Source: Kordiimonas sp. SCSIO 12610
Lineage (GTDB): Bacteria > Pseudomonadota > Alphaproteobacteria > Sphingomonadales > Kordiimonadaceae
DNA length: 64,000 nt
Direction: 5' to 3'
Assembly: GCF_024398015.1 (NCBI RefSeq)
Contig: NZ_CP073747.1
Span: 3,035,001-3,099,000, forward strand
Position 1 is the first letter of the stretch. Every line of letters starts with the position of its first letter. The translations under genes were made by a program, and so were the position numbers. Of this stretch, positions 38,043-46,939 are shown in pieces. The notes under the pieces are model-generated. The model worked only from the letters and a program-made list of their open reading frames with translations, made no database searches and was not told the DNA's origin.

Positions 38043-39466
38043 TGAGCAATGCTCCCGTTAAAATCATACGTGAGCGGATAAAGCTTCACCTTGCAGATCA
38101 GGGAGAAGCACAGTCGACATTGCAACAATGTGAGCAGGCTATAGCAGCGTATGAGAGTGTTCAGACACGCAACTATATCCCAGTTACTCCAATAAATGCT
38201 TTAAAACCTTTTTTAGATAAGAGTGCAGGCTCTTACCCAAGTTCAGATAAACCCAGGGGACAAGATCCGATTTCGCTACTTAGCGAGATTATTAGTAATC
38301 CTGAACTGGAAATTACCGATGAAGGCATCTCAAAAATCATCGCATCGGATGTTTTCCTCGATTACCCATTAACAACTGTTGCCACCTTATTCGCATATCG
38401 GAAGAATTTCGATCTATCGATTTTCTTAGATACTGCTCTCGCCAAAACGCAAAAAATAGAATCAGAAAAATTATCCCCCATATTCTGGGATTATCTTGTC
38501 GCATTCGCATTTTTTAAGTACCAACAAGAGCCATTATTGCCGTCGGATAAATCTGCAAAACTTGGGCACATAATTTCCGAGGTAAAAAAACAGCACCTTG
38601 AGCGAGGAATTCGCTTCACCCGAGAGGCATTATATTCCGCCATCAAGAACAATATCGCGCATAATTTTGAAAATATTGTCAAAGACTGTGTCACCGCAAA
38701 ACTACACGCAGACCAATTTGCTATCCCGTTCTACCCTGTAAATTTTCTCTTTTCGCGTGAATATATTGATAACCTTTTAAAACAGACCTCCCCTTTAAAA
38801 GGCATGCCTGTTTCTGAGGGGAAAAATAACGATCAATGTATCATTACTGCTTGTGATCAAGCCTATTTCGACAGGTATTTTCTAAAGTTCCTTCAGAAAT
38901 CTAACCTGAAAGGATGGGATCTTCATATCCACTGCGTTAATTTTCGACCAAATACAAAGCTGCTACATCAAGCAAGCGAAGAATACGGCATTTGCATTCA
39001 TGCATCCTTTGAAACATATCGGTTATCCACACATGGAGACGCTTTCGGCACATGGTGCGCAACGTCGCGCTTTTGGGTATTACCATCGCTACTCAAACGT
39101 TATCATCGCTGTGTTGTCTCTGACATTGATGGCTACCTTAAAACACACCTAATCCCAATAGATACTGACCCAGGTATCTATTCCCACACTCCGACAAAGT
39201 CCGATACACGGTTGCCGTGGAATAATATATACGCTGGCAATATGCTATTTGTAAGTAATGAGGCTATACAAAAACTGTGCAGCAAAATGGCTCAGTTTTC
39301 ACATTATCAGCTAATTAAAAATATCGAAGCCTTCCCCAAGGTGCATTATTTTGATCAGGCAGTCTTGCTGTCTTTCTGCACTGCCTACAACATACCCTTG
39401 CAGTATGTAGAGATGTTTTTTGAGCAAAATGACGTCAAAAATTTAGCCATTTCCAAAACAAGGTAA
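38042..39466 (+). CDS. Unrecognised protein with GT-A glycosyltransferase-like C-terminal half
   Basis: 474 residues; I do not recognise the full-length family. Residues ~1-260 are mostly helical and look TPR-like or scaffold-like (YLVAFAFFKYQQEPLL, REALYSAIKNNIAHNFENI). Residues ~264-474 resemble a GT-A nucleotide-sugar transferase of the GT8 kind. They hold a start strand CIITACDQAYFDRYF, a WDLHIHCVNF strand, a D-x-D candidate at 361-363 (CVVSDIDGYL), WNNIYAGNMLFVSN and a late HYFDQAVLL. The ATG overlaps the tldD stop (TAATG), so the two are translationally coupled. A halogenase-like gene follows 142 bases on. No signal peptide or membrane segment is seen. The glycosyltransferase reading is inference from pattern, not a match to a named enzyme. 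Confidence 0.6.
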   Translation: MSNAPVKIIRERIKLHLADQGEAQSTLQQCEQAIAAYESVQTRNYIPVTPINALKPFLDKSAGSYPSSDKPRGQDPISLLSEIISNPELEITDEGISKIIASDVFLDYPLTTVATLFAYRKNFDLSIFLDTALAKTQKIESEKLSPIFWDYLVAFAFFKYQQEPLLPSDKSAKLGHIISEVKKQHLERGIRFTREALYSAIKNNIAHNFENIVKDCVTAKLHADQFAIPFYPVNFLFSREYIDNLLKQTSPLKGMPVSEGKNNDQCIITACDQAYFDRYFLKFLQKSNLKGWDLHIHCVNFRPNTKLLHQASEEYGICIHASFETYRLSTHGDAFGTWCATSRFWVLPSLLKRYHRCVVSDIDGYLKTHLIPIDTDPGIYSHTPTKSDTRLPWNNIYAGNMLFVSNEAIQKLCSKMAQFSHYQLIKNIEAFPKVHYFDQAVLLSFCTAYNIPLQYVEMFFEQNDVKNLAISKTR

Positions 39467-39608
39467 CGACTGTTCTGTTGATGTTAACTTTCACATCACA
39501 GGCAGCTCTATATGGTCGGAACCATCTGAGAATATTGATGTAACACATACTTGAAGCAGGTTGATTTCTAATCAAACAAGTAAAATTATAGCTTGGTGTC
39601 GGGTTGAG

Positions 39609-41390
39609 ATGAAAAGAATAACTATGACCAAGCCAACGTCAACTAATGAGTTCAAAGACACCAATAACGCCGTCGATACAACCAGCGTTATTGACCCCAA
39701 TACCAATGCTCGTACCCACACCGTTGACGTTGTCATTATTGGGGCAGGCATCAGCGGTAGTATTCTTGGCTGTATCCTAGCGAGACATGGTCAAAAAGTA
39801 GCTATTTGTGAAGCCGGGGTTCACCCGAAATTTTCAATCGGCGAGTCGATGATTTTGGAGACCTCCGAAATTTTCAGATCGCTTGCAAAAGTGTATGATG
39901 TACCTGAGCTTGAATATTATAGCTCAGAGAACTTCTTTCCCAAAATAAGCACCAGTCATGGTGTTAAGCGTCACTTTAGCTATATTCACCACACAAGAAA
40001 CCAAACTCAAAACCCCGATCATGTTATTCAGGCTGTTATCCCTCAAGCACCCTACGGCCATGAAATTCATATTCACCGACAAGATAGCGATTATTTCCTG
40101 GCGTCCACAGCCGTTAAATATGGTGCAAAACTGTTCCAGAACACGAAAGTTGAAACAATTGATATCAATGATAGCGGTGTAATTGTTAAAACTGCGAATG
40201 ATGTTCTCAACGCAAAATATATTGTCGATGCGGGTGGTTTTCGCTCTATTTTGGCTGACCAAAACAAGCTTCGCACCAAAGATTTAAAAACACACGCCCG
40301 TGGTATTTTCACGCATATGATTAATGTACCTTCGGTGCATGAAACCAGTAATCCCCAGAGCAAATATGGTATTCCCTATGCACTCGAGGAAGGAACACTT
40401 CATCATATTTTTGACGGCGGTTGGATGTGGATCATCCCTTTTGACAATCATGCAGAATCGACAAATCCGCTTTGCAGTGTTGGCCTGATGCTGGACCCCA
40501 GAAAATACCCTGAGGATACATCCTTATCACCAGAGGAAGAATTCTGGGATTTTACCAAGAAATTCCCGAGCATGTATGCGCAATTACAGAATGCGAAATC
40601 CGTTCGTCCCTGGGTCCGTGGTGGCCGAATTCAATATAGTTCGAAAGAAGCACATGGCAGCAGATATAGCCTGTTGGGGCACGCGGCTGGTTTTATTGAT
40701 CCTTTATTCTCAAAAGGATTATACACCAGCATGGCGTCCATAATGGGGCTTGCTAAAGCCCTAATTAATGCCAAGAAAACTGGTAACTACACCCAAGAAC
40801 AGTTCAAAGACTGCGCGGATACAACGCTTCGCTATGTTCAAAACAATGACCGTCTTATTTCAAACGCTTACAAAAGTTTCCAAGACCCAAGGCTTTGGCA
40901 TCAATATTCAGTGCTATGGATTTTGGGGGCCTATTTGGAACTTGTGAAGCTCACGACCTATCGCTATCAACTGGAGCGCAAAACAAACAGTTTCGAAGAA
41001 AGCTTAAACTTCCCATTCCCAGAACTGAGTTTAGTTGGCGGGGGCTACGAACCTTATTTTGACCTCGCTGATAAAATGGATCAAAGTCTGAATAGCCTGG
41101 GTGCTGGAGCAGAAGCGGATATCAAACGGGTTACACTCGAAATGCAAAACCATCTGAATGAGGCCGATTGGATACCCTATTCGTTCCGAGAAATTGCAAA
41201 CGGTAAGAAACACCTTCCAAATCGAAAGTTTACCCACCGCCTGTTATTAAACAAGGGCGGGATTATGGGCGAACCTGAATTTAGAAAGCATTTTTATGAA
41301 GACCTTACTCTTTTCGACCTTGCGAGAAAAATGTTCTCTGAAAAACTTAAATATTCCCGAAATGCTATCCGAAAACACGGAAGCAATTAA
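39609..41390 (+). CDS. Flavin-dependent halogenase-like FAD protein
   Basis: 593 residues from this ATG. A Rossmann FAD site (VVIIGAGISGSILG, GxGxxG at 45-50) is followed by FSIGES. The halogenase signature W-x-W-x-I-P is present (GWMWIIPF, 272-277), as is the F-x2-P-x2-S-x-G motif (FIDPLFSKG, 362-370) that marks flavin-dependent halogenases. RQDSDYFLASTA is the usual FAD-monooxygenase loop. Known relatives use FADH2, O2 and chloride or bromide to halogenate aromatic or carrier-bound substrates; no carrier protein or flavin reductase is adjacent. The start is uncertain: in-frame TTG at 39561, ATG at 39609 and ATG at 39624 all lack a strong Shine-Dalgarno. The residues before the FAD motif are Thr/Asn-rich and probably disordered. 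It converges on the M1 peptidase, overlapping by 4 bases. Confidence 0.82.
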   Translation: MKRITMTKPTSTNEFKDTNNAVDTTSVIDPNTNARTHTVDVVIIGAGISGSILGCILARHGQKVAICEAGVHPKFSIGESMILETSEIFRSLAKVYDVPELEYYSSENFFPKISTSHGVKRHFSYIHHTRNQTQNPDHVIQAVIPQAPYGHEIHIHRQDSDYFLASTAVKYGAKLFQNTKVETIDINDSGVIVKTANDVLNAKYIVDAGGFRSILADQNKLRTKDLKTHARGIFTHMINVPSVHETSNPQSKYGIPYALEEGTLHHIFDGGWMWIIPFDNHAESTNPLCSVGLMLDPRKYPEDTSLSPEEEFWDFTKKFPSMYAQLQNAKSVRPWVRGGRIQYSSKEAHGSRYSLLGHAAGFIDPLFSKGLYTSMASIMGLAKALINAKKTGNYTQEQFKDCADTTLRYVQNNDRLISNAYKSFQDPRLWHQYSVLWILGAYLELVKLTTYRYQLERKTNSFEESLNFPFPELSLVGGGYEPYFDLADKMDQSLNSLGAGAEADIKRVTLEMQNHLNEADWIPYSFREIANGKKHLPNRKFTHRLLLNKGGIMGEPEFRKHFYEDLTLFDLARKMFSEKLKYSRNAIRKHGSN

Positions 41391-43072
41391 CGGCTACATT
41401 TGGCGCTTGTACCAAAATCCCTGAGCACAGACATATGTGGATCAATCTGATGGTTGGAATTCTCAGAAATCTCGATTGAGCCCTTCCCGCCAGGCATATT
41501 GACCAGTGTCATTGTACCATCAATCATAACAGGAACTGGCATTGGGAAATCGCCAGACTGTGTATTCGCCCAACTAAGCTCCAACAAATCTTCGCTCTGA
41601 TTAACCTTCAGTACGGGTAATGTGGCTTGCTTAAGGTAGGTGTCAAAAAGCCAGGCCATATCGCGCCCTGCTTCTTCGCTCGCGATCTTAACAAAATCCT
41701 CGGTATTTCGTTGCTGTGGCGTAATCGGATAGGAAAGCGCCCAAGGATCAACCGTGTCATAAAGTGCACGCCTTACAACGCGCCAGAATATCTCATCCCC
41801 AACCAATCGCCTGAATGTATGAATAACCCATGCGCCTTTAAAATAGGGGTCGTTATCTGACCAATAATCACCAAAAGCTTCGCCGTCCGGTACTACAGGC
41901 GTGCAATTCGCGATTTGATTGTAGCGCGACCACATATAGCTCGCATATCCCATATCACCGAGCACATGCTGGGCATAAACAGGTTGCATATAAAATCCAA
42001 ACCCTTCATGAAGCCAAAAGTCACGCGTTCCTTCCTGCGTCAACAAGTTGCCAAACCATTCATGGGAAAATTCATGCTGAATAAGCCAATCAAAACCATG
42101 CGGGTCCCGTTTAAAACCGTTGCCGTATCCATTCATAGTTTGATGTTCCATGCCAAGGTACGGAATTTCAACAATCCCGATTTTCTCATTACCCCATGGG
42201 TACGGCCCCAGCGTATCTTCAAAAAACGCCAATTGTTTCAGAAAATCGTCACGGATTAAGCCCTCGATTTTATCCTGATCGTCTGTCACATGATAAAAAA
42301 CGAGCGGGATGCCATCCGCACCACTAATTTTATTATGATGGGTTAATTCGTATTTTTTAAACGGACCAACATTTAAGGCCAAATGATAAGCGGCAATCGG
42401 ATTGACCGTCCGCCAATGGAAGGATTTGGTATCATCATCATTTTGGCGTTCTTCGATCAGCTTACCATTCATCACGGCAGATAAATGTTTCGGAACAGTA
42501 ATAACCATATCTGCGCCACTATCAGCCTTGTCATAAACGTGATCCTTGCACGGCCAATAAAGGTCACAACCATTGCCTTGCACCGCAGTACCAACCCAGT
42601 CCTGACCATCCGGTGTTTTCGTCCAGACAAATCCACCATCCCACGGCGCACGTTCAGCCACATGTGGGTGGCCTTGATATTGAACTGTTGTTGTAAATTC
42701 CATGCCCGCAGACATCTGTCGACCTGACAGTAACAGTTTCCCCCCTTCTTTTTTAAAGGGAACAGAGTTTCCATTGATTTTTGTTGCAAGGGTTTCAAAT
42801 CGCGGATCAAGATCAAGTTCAACAGTGGTCATCACACCCAACGATTTAGCCGTCATCGTAACTTCGCCGCGAATAAACTGGTTATCTGGCTGAACATCGA
42901 TTTGCAGAGCATAGTGCTTTACGTCGTAAAGACTTTGAAGCGGAGTAATGGGGCCATTTGTTTTTGCTGTTTGCGGATGGAGTTCCAATGTTTCAGCGCC
43001 TCGTACATCAAATACAAACACTGAGCCCGTCAACGCTATCGAAGCACAAAGCAATTTTAATTTTTGCATCAT
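41387..43072 (-). CDS. Exported M1-family aminopeptidase
   Basis: 561 residues beginning with a probable signal peptide (KLLCASIALTGSVFVFDVRGA). It is an M1 zinc metallopeptidase: HEFSHEWFGN holds His333, Glu334 and His337, and the third zinc ligand Glu356 is in WLHEGFGFYMQ, 19 residues after His337. The exopeptidase motif reads GMEH (308-311) in place of GAMEN/GGMEN. It lacks the long C-terminal helical domain of PepN, so it belongs to the shorter leukotriene-A4-hydrolase-like group. It overlaps the following membrane-protein gene by 4 bases on its upstream side. Confidence 0.92.
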   Translation of the reverse strand: MMQKLKLLCASIALTGSVFVFDVRGAETLELHPQTAKTNGPITPLQSLYDVKHYALQIDVQPDNQFIRGEVTMTAKSLGVMTTVELDLDPRFETLATKINGNSVPFKKEGGKLLLSGRQMSAGMEFTTTVQYQGHPHVAERAPWDGGFVWTKTPDGQDWVGTAVQGNGCDLYWPCKDHVYDKADSGADMVITVPKHLSAVMNGKLIEERQNDDDTKSFHWRTVNPIAAYHLALNVGPFKKYELTHHNKISGADGIPLVFYHVTDDQDKIEGLIRDDFLKQLAFFEDTLGPYPWGNEKIGIVEIPYLGMEHQTMNGYGNGFKRDPHGFDWLIQHEFSHEWFGNLLTQEGTRDFWLHEGFGFYMQPVYAQHVLGDMGYASYMWSRYNQIANCTPVVPDGEAFGDYWSDNDPYFKGAWVIHTFRRLVGDEIFWRVVRRALYDTVDPWALSYPITPQQRNTEDFVKIASEEAGRDMAWLFDTYLKQATLPVLKVNQSEDLLELSWANTQSGDFPMPVPVMIDGTMTLVNMPGGKGSIEISENSNHQIDPHMSVLRDFGTSAKCSR

Positions 43073-43584
43073 TCTCTCACCACTTTAAATCTATGCGCAT
43101 GGAAATAGGGAAAGCCAACGAACATGATACCCTGAATCATTATATCGATTAAAGTAGCCCCCCATGCAATCGGGTCACTATGCCAGCTATCTATGATCGC
43201 CAAGATGATAAAATAATTCGCAATGAAAAAAGCAATCACCAAAGCCCATAATGTTACTCTGTATTTAAATTCTAACATCCAAGCGATAACGAATTTTGAG
43301 GCAAAGTAAAGGCTACACAATCCAATGCCATACATAACACCTACAAAGGTCAAAGCTTCTATTGTTTCTGGCTCAGGCGTCGGTAATAAATTCAACGGCA
43401 ATAAAACAAATGCATTTATGACGCTCAGCAAATTGTAAAATGACATATATACGCACAGACCCAAAAAAGCAGTTTTTAAATATCGTCCAATACTCAATAA
43501 ACTTGCTTCATGTTTTGAACAAATCGTGTTCTTGATAAACACACTAAAGGCCCGGTTTTTATCTCTAGCCAATTGTATATCCAT
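43069..43584 (-). CDS. Hypothetical four-helix membrane protein
   Basis: 171 residues with about four hydrophobic helices (TAFLGLCVYMSFYNLLSVI, LTFVGVMYGIGLCSLYFAS, VTLWALVIAFFIANYFIIL, IMIQGIMFVGFPYF). There are no recognised motifs. Its start region overlaps the preceding gene by 91 bases in another frame. AAAGGTCGAAT before the ATG is a fair ribosome binding site, and a TTG 29 codons in is an alternative start. The loop between helices 3 and 4 and the 'WAL' helix resemble the upstream neighbour, suggesting tandem paralogues. It is also coupled to the M1 peptidase gene by a 4-base overlap. Confidence 0.6.
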   Translation of the reverse strand: MDIQLARDKNRAFSVFIKNTICSKHEASLLSIGRYLKTAFLGLCVYMSFYNLLSVINAFVLLPLNLLPTPEPETIEALTFVGVMYGIGLCSLYFASKFVIAWMLEFKYRVTLWALVIAFFIANYFIILAIIDSWHSDPIAWGATLIDIMIQGIMFVGFPYFHAHRFKVVRE

Positions 43585-44039
43585 ATTCGACCTTTAGCAC
43601 TGGGCCCCGTTTCCAAGCGACAAAAATCAACAAAGAATGCACCTAATATATAACCGAGCATACTATATAATATGCCCACATATTCAGAGAAATTAATTGC
43701 GCTCCAATCGCTATTCCGATTTGAGACTAATTCAAACGCCGTAATAAAAAAGCTGAAATCACTAATCAATTTAAATATCAGTGCCCAGGTGGCGAATTTG
43801 AACGCTATTCCTTTCATTGAACTTCTATAAAAACAACTGACCAGCAAAACACAAATGAAACTGCGTAAGATATTGTATAGTATATCAGACAAGTTGATGG
43901 CAGACTGAGTTAACTCGCCTGTCACATCACTGACAGCCCAGACTATCAACTCATATAACCAAATACTAAATATTCCAGTAGCAAGCGATGCCCCTGACCA
44001 TAGTCCAAAAGACAATATCCATTTATCGCTTGTTTTCAT
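43494..44039 (-). CDS. Hypothetical four-helix membrane protein (paralogue of its neighbour)
   Basis: 181 residues from the ATG at 44039, chosen because GGGGGAAATC immediately precedes it. A longer frame would start at a GTG containing that Shine-Dalgarno. About four membrane helices are visible (LWSGASLATGIFSIWLYEL, ILRSFICVLLVSCFY, WALIFKLISDFSFFITAF, GILYSMLGYILGAFFVDF). The last ~30 residues run through the start of the downstream gene in another frame and look unlike a conserved tail, which could mean a frameshift or read-on past an ancestral stop. No function is recognised. Confidence 0.55.
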   Translation of the reverse strand: MKTSDKWILSFGLWSGASLATGIFSIWLYELIVWAVSDVTGELTQSAINLSDILYNILRSFICVLLVSCFYRSSMKGIAFKFATWALIFKLISDFSFFITAFELVSNRNSDWSAINFSEYVGILYSMLGYILGAFFVDFCRLETGPSAKGRIWIYNWLEIKTGPLVCLSRTRFVQNMKQVY

Positions 44040-44092
44040 GATTTCCCCCACTATCTAGTTTCATGAAACGCTGTTTTACGCACTCAATCAAG

Positions 44093-44121
44093 AAAAAAGG
44101 CCCTGAATACATTCAGAGCCT
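44093..44121 (-). terminator. Terminator of the CoA-transferase operon
   Basis: An 11-bp stem with one C-A mismatch (44098-44108 with 44111-44121, very tight loop) lies 30 bases past the scoB stop. On the minus strand it ends in TTTTTT. Confidence 0.75.
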
Positions 44122-44151
44122 ACAATTCGTTATCAGTTAATAATACAGAAG

Positions 44152-44805
44152 CTATTCGATGATCGCAGCCTCGGTTTTGGCCTTTACATCGTCCATGGTA
44201 ATGTTTGGCGCAAGCTCAACCACCTTAAGGCCGCCTTCAGCCACATCAAAGACACCGAGGCCCGTGATAATCCGGTCCACAACTTTCGTGCCCGTTAACG
44301 GAAGTGTACACGCCTTTAGAAGTTTGGATACACCCGCCTTATTCGTATGGTCCATCAACACGACAACACGCTTAACGCCAGCAACAAGATCCATCGCGCC
44401 GCCCATGCCCTTCACCATCTTGCCAGGGATCATCCAGTTGGCGAGGTCACCATTTTCAGCGACTTCCATAGCCCCCAAAATCGATAGATCGATATGACCG
44501 CCACGGATCATGCCAAAACTATCCGCGCTTGAGAAATAGCTTGAGGTTGGAAGCTCAGTAATCGTTTGCTTGCCCGCATTAATCAGGTCAGCATCAATAT
44601 CTTCCTCAAACGGAAATGGCCCCATGCCAAGCATTCCATTCTCGCTTTGTAGGGTTACGTTGATACCTTCAGGGATATAGTTGGCAACAAGCGTCGGGAT
44701 ACCAATTCCAAGGTTGACATAGAAACCGTCTTCCAATTCCTGTGCAGCGCGTGCCGCCATTTGGTTGCGGTCCCAGCCCGTCTGCATAGTGTTTTGCTCA
44801 GTCAT
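44152..44805 (-). CDS. scoB: 3-oxoacid CoA-transferase subunit B
   Basis: 217 residues of the beta subunit of succinyl-CoA:3-ketoacid CoA-transferase, which activates acetoacetate to acetoacetyl-CoA. The catalytic glutamate lies in [31 protein letters not shown] and [14 protein letters not shown] are subunit signatures. Its ATG overlaps the stop of scoA by one base (TAATG), so the two subunits are translationally coupled. SCOT and atoA/D-type enzymes are hard to separate by eye. The SENGMLG motif and length favour the SCOT-type assignment. Confidence 0.93.
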   Translation of the reverse strand: MTEQNTMQTGWDRNQMAARAAQELEDGFYVNLGIGIPTLVANYIPEGINVTLQSENGMLGMGPFPFEEDIDADLINAGKQTITELPTSSYFSSADSFGMIRGGHIDLSILGAMEVAENGDLANWMIPGKMVKGMGGAMDLVAGVKRVVVLMDHTNKAGVSKLLKACTLPLTGTKVVDRIITGLGVFDVAEGGLKVVELAPNITMDDVKAKTEAAIIE

Positions 44806-45521
44806 TATACTGCCTCCCCGTTATCTGATCGCGTGGTAACCGTGCGCTGTTCGATACGTTTCTCATGCTCTCCTTTAATCAGGCGCTGCACGAAAATACC
44901 CGGCGTATGGATATGATCAGGATCAAGTGTTCCCGCTTCCACGATTTCCTCAACCTCGACAATGGTTACCTTACCAGCGGTTGCCATCATCGGGTTAAAG
45001 TTACGGGCTGTTTTCCTGTAAATCAGATTGCCTTCCGTATCCGCCTTCCAAGCCTTAACGATAGACACATCGGCAACAAGCCCAGTTTCCATAATGTAGG
45101 TTTCGCCGTTAAAATCTTTATGCTCTTTACCATCGGCAATCACTGTACCCACGCCCGTTTTCGTATAAAAGCCCGGGATACCAGCGCCGCCCGCACGAAT
45201 ACGTTCGGCAAGCGTACCTTGTGGATTGAACTCAAGCTCCAGTTCGCCGTCCAGGTACTGGCGTTCAAATTCCTTGTTTTCACCGACATAGGAACTGATC
45301 ATTTTCTTAATCTGTTTAGCGTCAAGAAGGATACCAAGGCCAAAACCATCAACACCACAGTTGTTTGAAATAACAGTGAGGTCCTTAACACCTGCCTGGT
45401 GGGTCGCGGCGATCAAGTTTTCGGGAATGCCACACAAACCAAACCCGCCGGCCATCATCGTCATGCCGTCAAACAACAAACCATCCAACGCGGCAGTCGC
45501 ATTTTCATAGATCTTTCGCAT
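44805..45521 (-). CDS. scoA: 3-oxoacid CoA-transferase subunit A
   Basis: 238 residues from the ATG at 45521. [15 protein letters not shown] is the alpha-subunit CoA-binding opening. [15 protein letters not shown] and [16 protein letters not shown] also match. A longer frame begins with TTG four codons upstream, but those bases contain the GGAG ribosome binding site, so ATG is preferred. With scoB it forms the heterodimeric enzyme of ketone-body or acetoacetate use. Confidence 0.94.
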   Translation of the reverse strand: MRKIYENATAALDGLLFDGMTMMAGGFGLCGIPENLIAATHQAGVKDLTVISNNCGVDGFGLGILLDAKQIKKMISSYVGENKEFERQYLDGELELEFNPQGTLAERIRAGGAGIPGFYTKTGVGTVIADGKEHKDFNGETYIMETGLVADVSIVKAWKADTEGNLIYRKTARNFNPMMATAGKVTIVEVEEIVEAGTLDPDHIHTPGIFVQRLIKGEHEKRIEQRTVTTRSDNGEAV

Positions 45522-45584
45522 ATGTATCTCCAAACAGATATTATCGACTGAGCATCAAATATAGCCAAATAGTTTCATTTGCAA

Positions 45585-46793
45585 CTAACTATCTTGTGTC
45601 TCAGAAACAAACCCATCCATCATATATAAAACCATAACAACAATACTTAGCGCCAACATCGCCATTGCCATAGAGCCTGTATCCCCATCATACATGAGGC
45701 CAACAACAACCGCAGTCAATGCACCAAGCCCCATCTGGATTAACCCTAAAAGCGCGGCTGCTGCGCCCGCAGCCTCTGGGAAAGGCGCAAGTGCCGCCGC
45801 AGTTGCAACAGGTATCATTATCCCCACCCCCGCAATATACAGCGCACAAGACGCCCAAAACACATAAAATGGCAATGTAAAATAAGCACTGGCAAAAACA
45901 GAAACACCTGCAAGCAAAAGTAAAAAACTTGCCATTCGTTTAAGTTTGCCTATGCCAAGCCTTCCCGTGTATTTGCGCGAGAATGTGGCCCCGAGAAACC
46001 AGAAAACAGCTACGATCGCGAACAAAGGCCCAAACAGGGTCTCATTGTAGCCAAATACGTCATTCAATACAGCAGGGGACCCAGTCAGAATTGCATAATA
46101 ACCACCAAAGGGAACAGCAACCAACATACAAGAAATTATGTTATGCTTATTCCCAACAATATCACAGGCAGTTTTATATAATTTACCAACGAACCCCCAG
46201 GAGAAACCGCTGAGCCCTCTCTCGGGGCGGTTGGTTTCTGGTACAAAGAACAAAACAGAGAGGAATAATATAACCGCGAACGCAGATACGGCATGGAACG
46301 TGTAATCCCACGTTGAGATGGCAATAATACCACTGCCCATTAATGGCGCGAATAATGGTGCCAACCCTAAAATGGAAGTAACGAGCGCCATCAAACGAAC
46401 AGTCTCGTTACCATCCGATATGTCACGAACAATGGCGCGGCCAATAACAGGGCCGACACCTGCTGAAACACCATGTAGGAACCGTAGCGCGATCAATTGT
46501 TCAAAATTTTGAGCAAGTGCACTCAAAGTGCCGATTATGACAAAAAGCGCTAGTCCGACAATCAGGACTTTCCTCCGCCCCAACATATCTGAAAACGCCC
46601 CCCAAAATAATTGCCCAATCGCATAACCAAGTACAAAAATACTGATTACATATTGGCCGTATCCTTGGGGCACAGAAAAATGTTTTGTAATCAGTGGAAT
46701 GGCAGGTAGTGACAAATCAACAGCCAGTGCGGTTAAACATATCAAGCCACACACTGCAGGCATGAGAAGAGTATTATTTTTTGTATCATTCAT
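45585..46793 (-). CDS. Bcr/CflA-type MFS drug efflux transporter
   Basis: About 402 residues from the ATG at 46793, with twelve membrane helices. ALAVDLSLPAIPLITKHF and YVISIFVLGYAIGQLFWGAFSDMLGRRKVL (motif A G-x-x-S-D-x-x-G-R-R) place it in the DHA1 Bcr/CflA group. The motif-C-like helix appears as GLAPLFAPLMGSGII. The longest frame reaches 46859 but adds 22 charged residues absent from the family and overlaps the divergent promoter region, so the internal ATG is favoured. It probably exports drugs or small peptides. Confidence 0.88.
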   Translation of the reverse strand: MNDTKNNTLLMPAVCGLICLTALAVDLSLPAIPLITKHFSVPQGYGQYVISIFVLGYAIGQLFWGAFSDMLGRRKVLIVGLALFVIIGTLSALAQNFEQLIALRFLHGVSAGVGPVIGRAIVRDISDGNETVRLMALVTSILGLAPLFAPLMGSGIIAISTWDYTFHAVSAFAVILFLSVLFFVPETNRPERGLSGFSWGFVGKLYKTACDIVGNKHNIISCMLVAVPFGGYYAILTGSPAVLNDVFGYNETLFGPLFAIVAVFWFLGATFSRKYTGRLGIGKLKRMASFLLLLAGVSVFASAYFTLPFYVFWASCALYIAGVGIMIPVATAAALAPFPEAAGAAAALLGLIQMGLGALTAVVVGLMYDGDTGSMAMAMLALSIVVMVLYMMDGFVSETQDS

Positions 46794-46939
46794 GCAGACG
46801 TTATCCCTTGTAGGCCTCAGTAGGTTCATATCAGTTTTGTCAAATATATGTGATGGCAAGCACTATCCCTTGTAGCGTGCTTACACAATCCCTATATCTA
46901 ATTGATATAAATAATAAGACAGCAGCTGGAGAAAAACCA

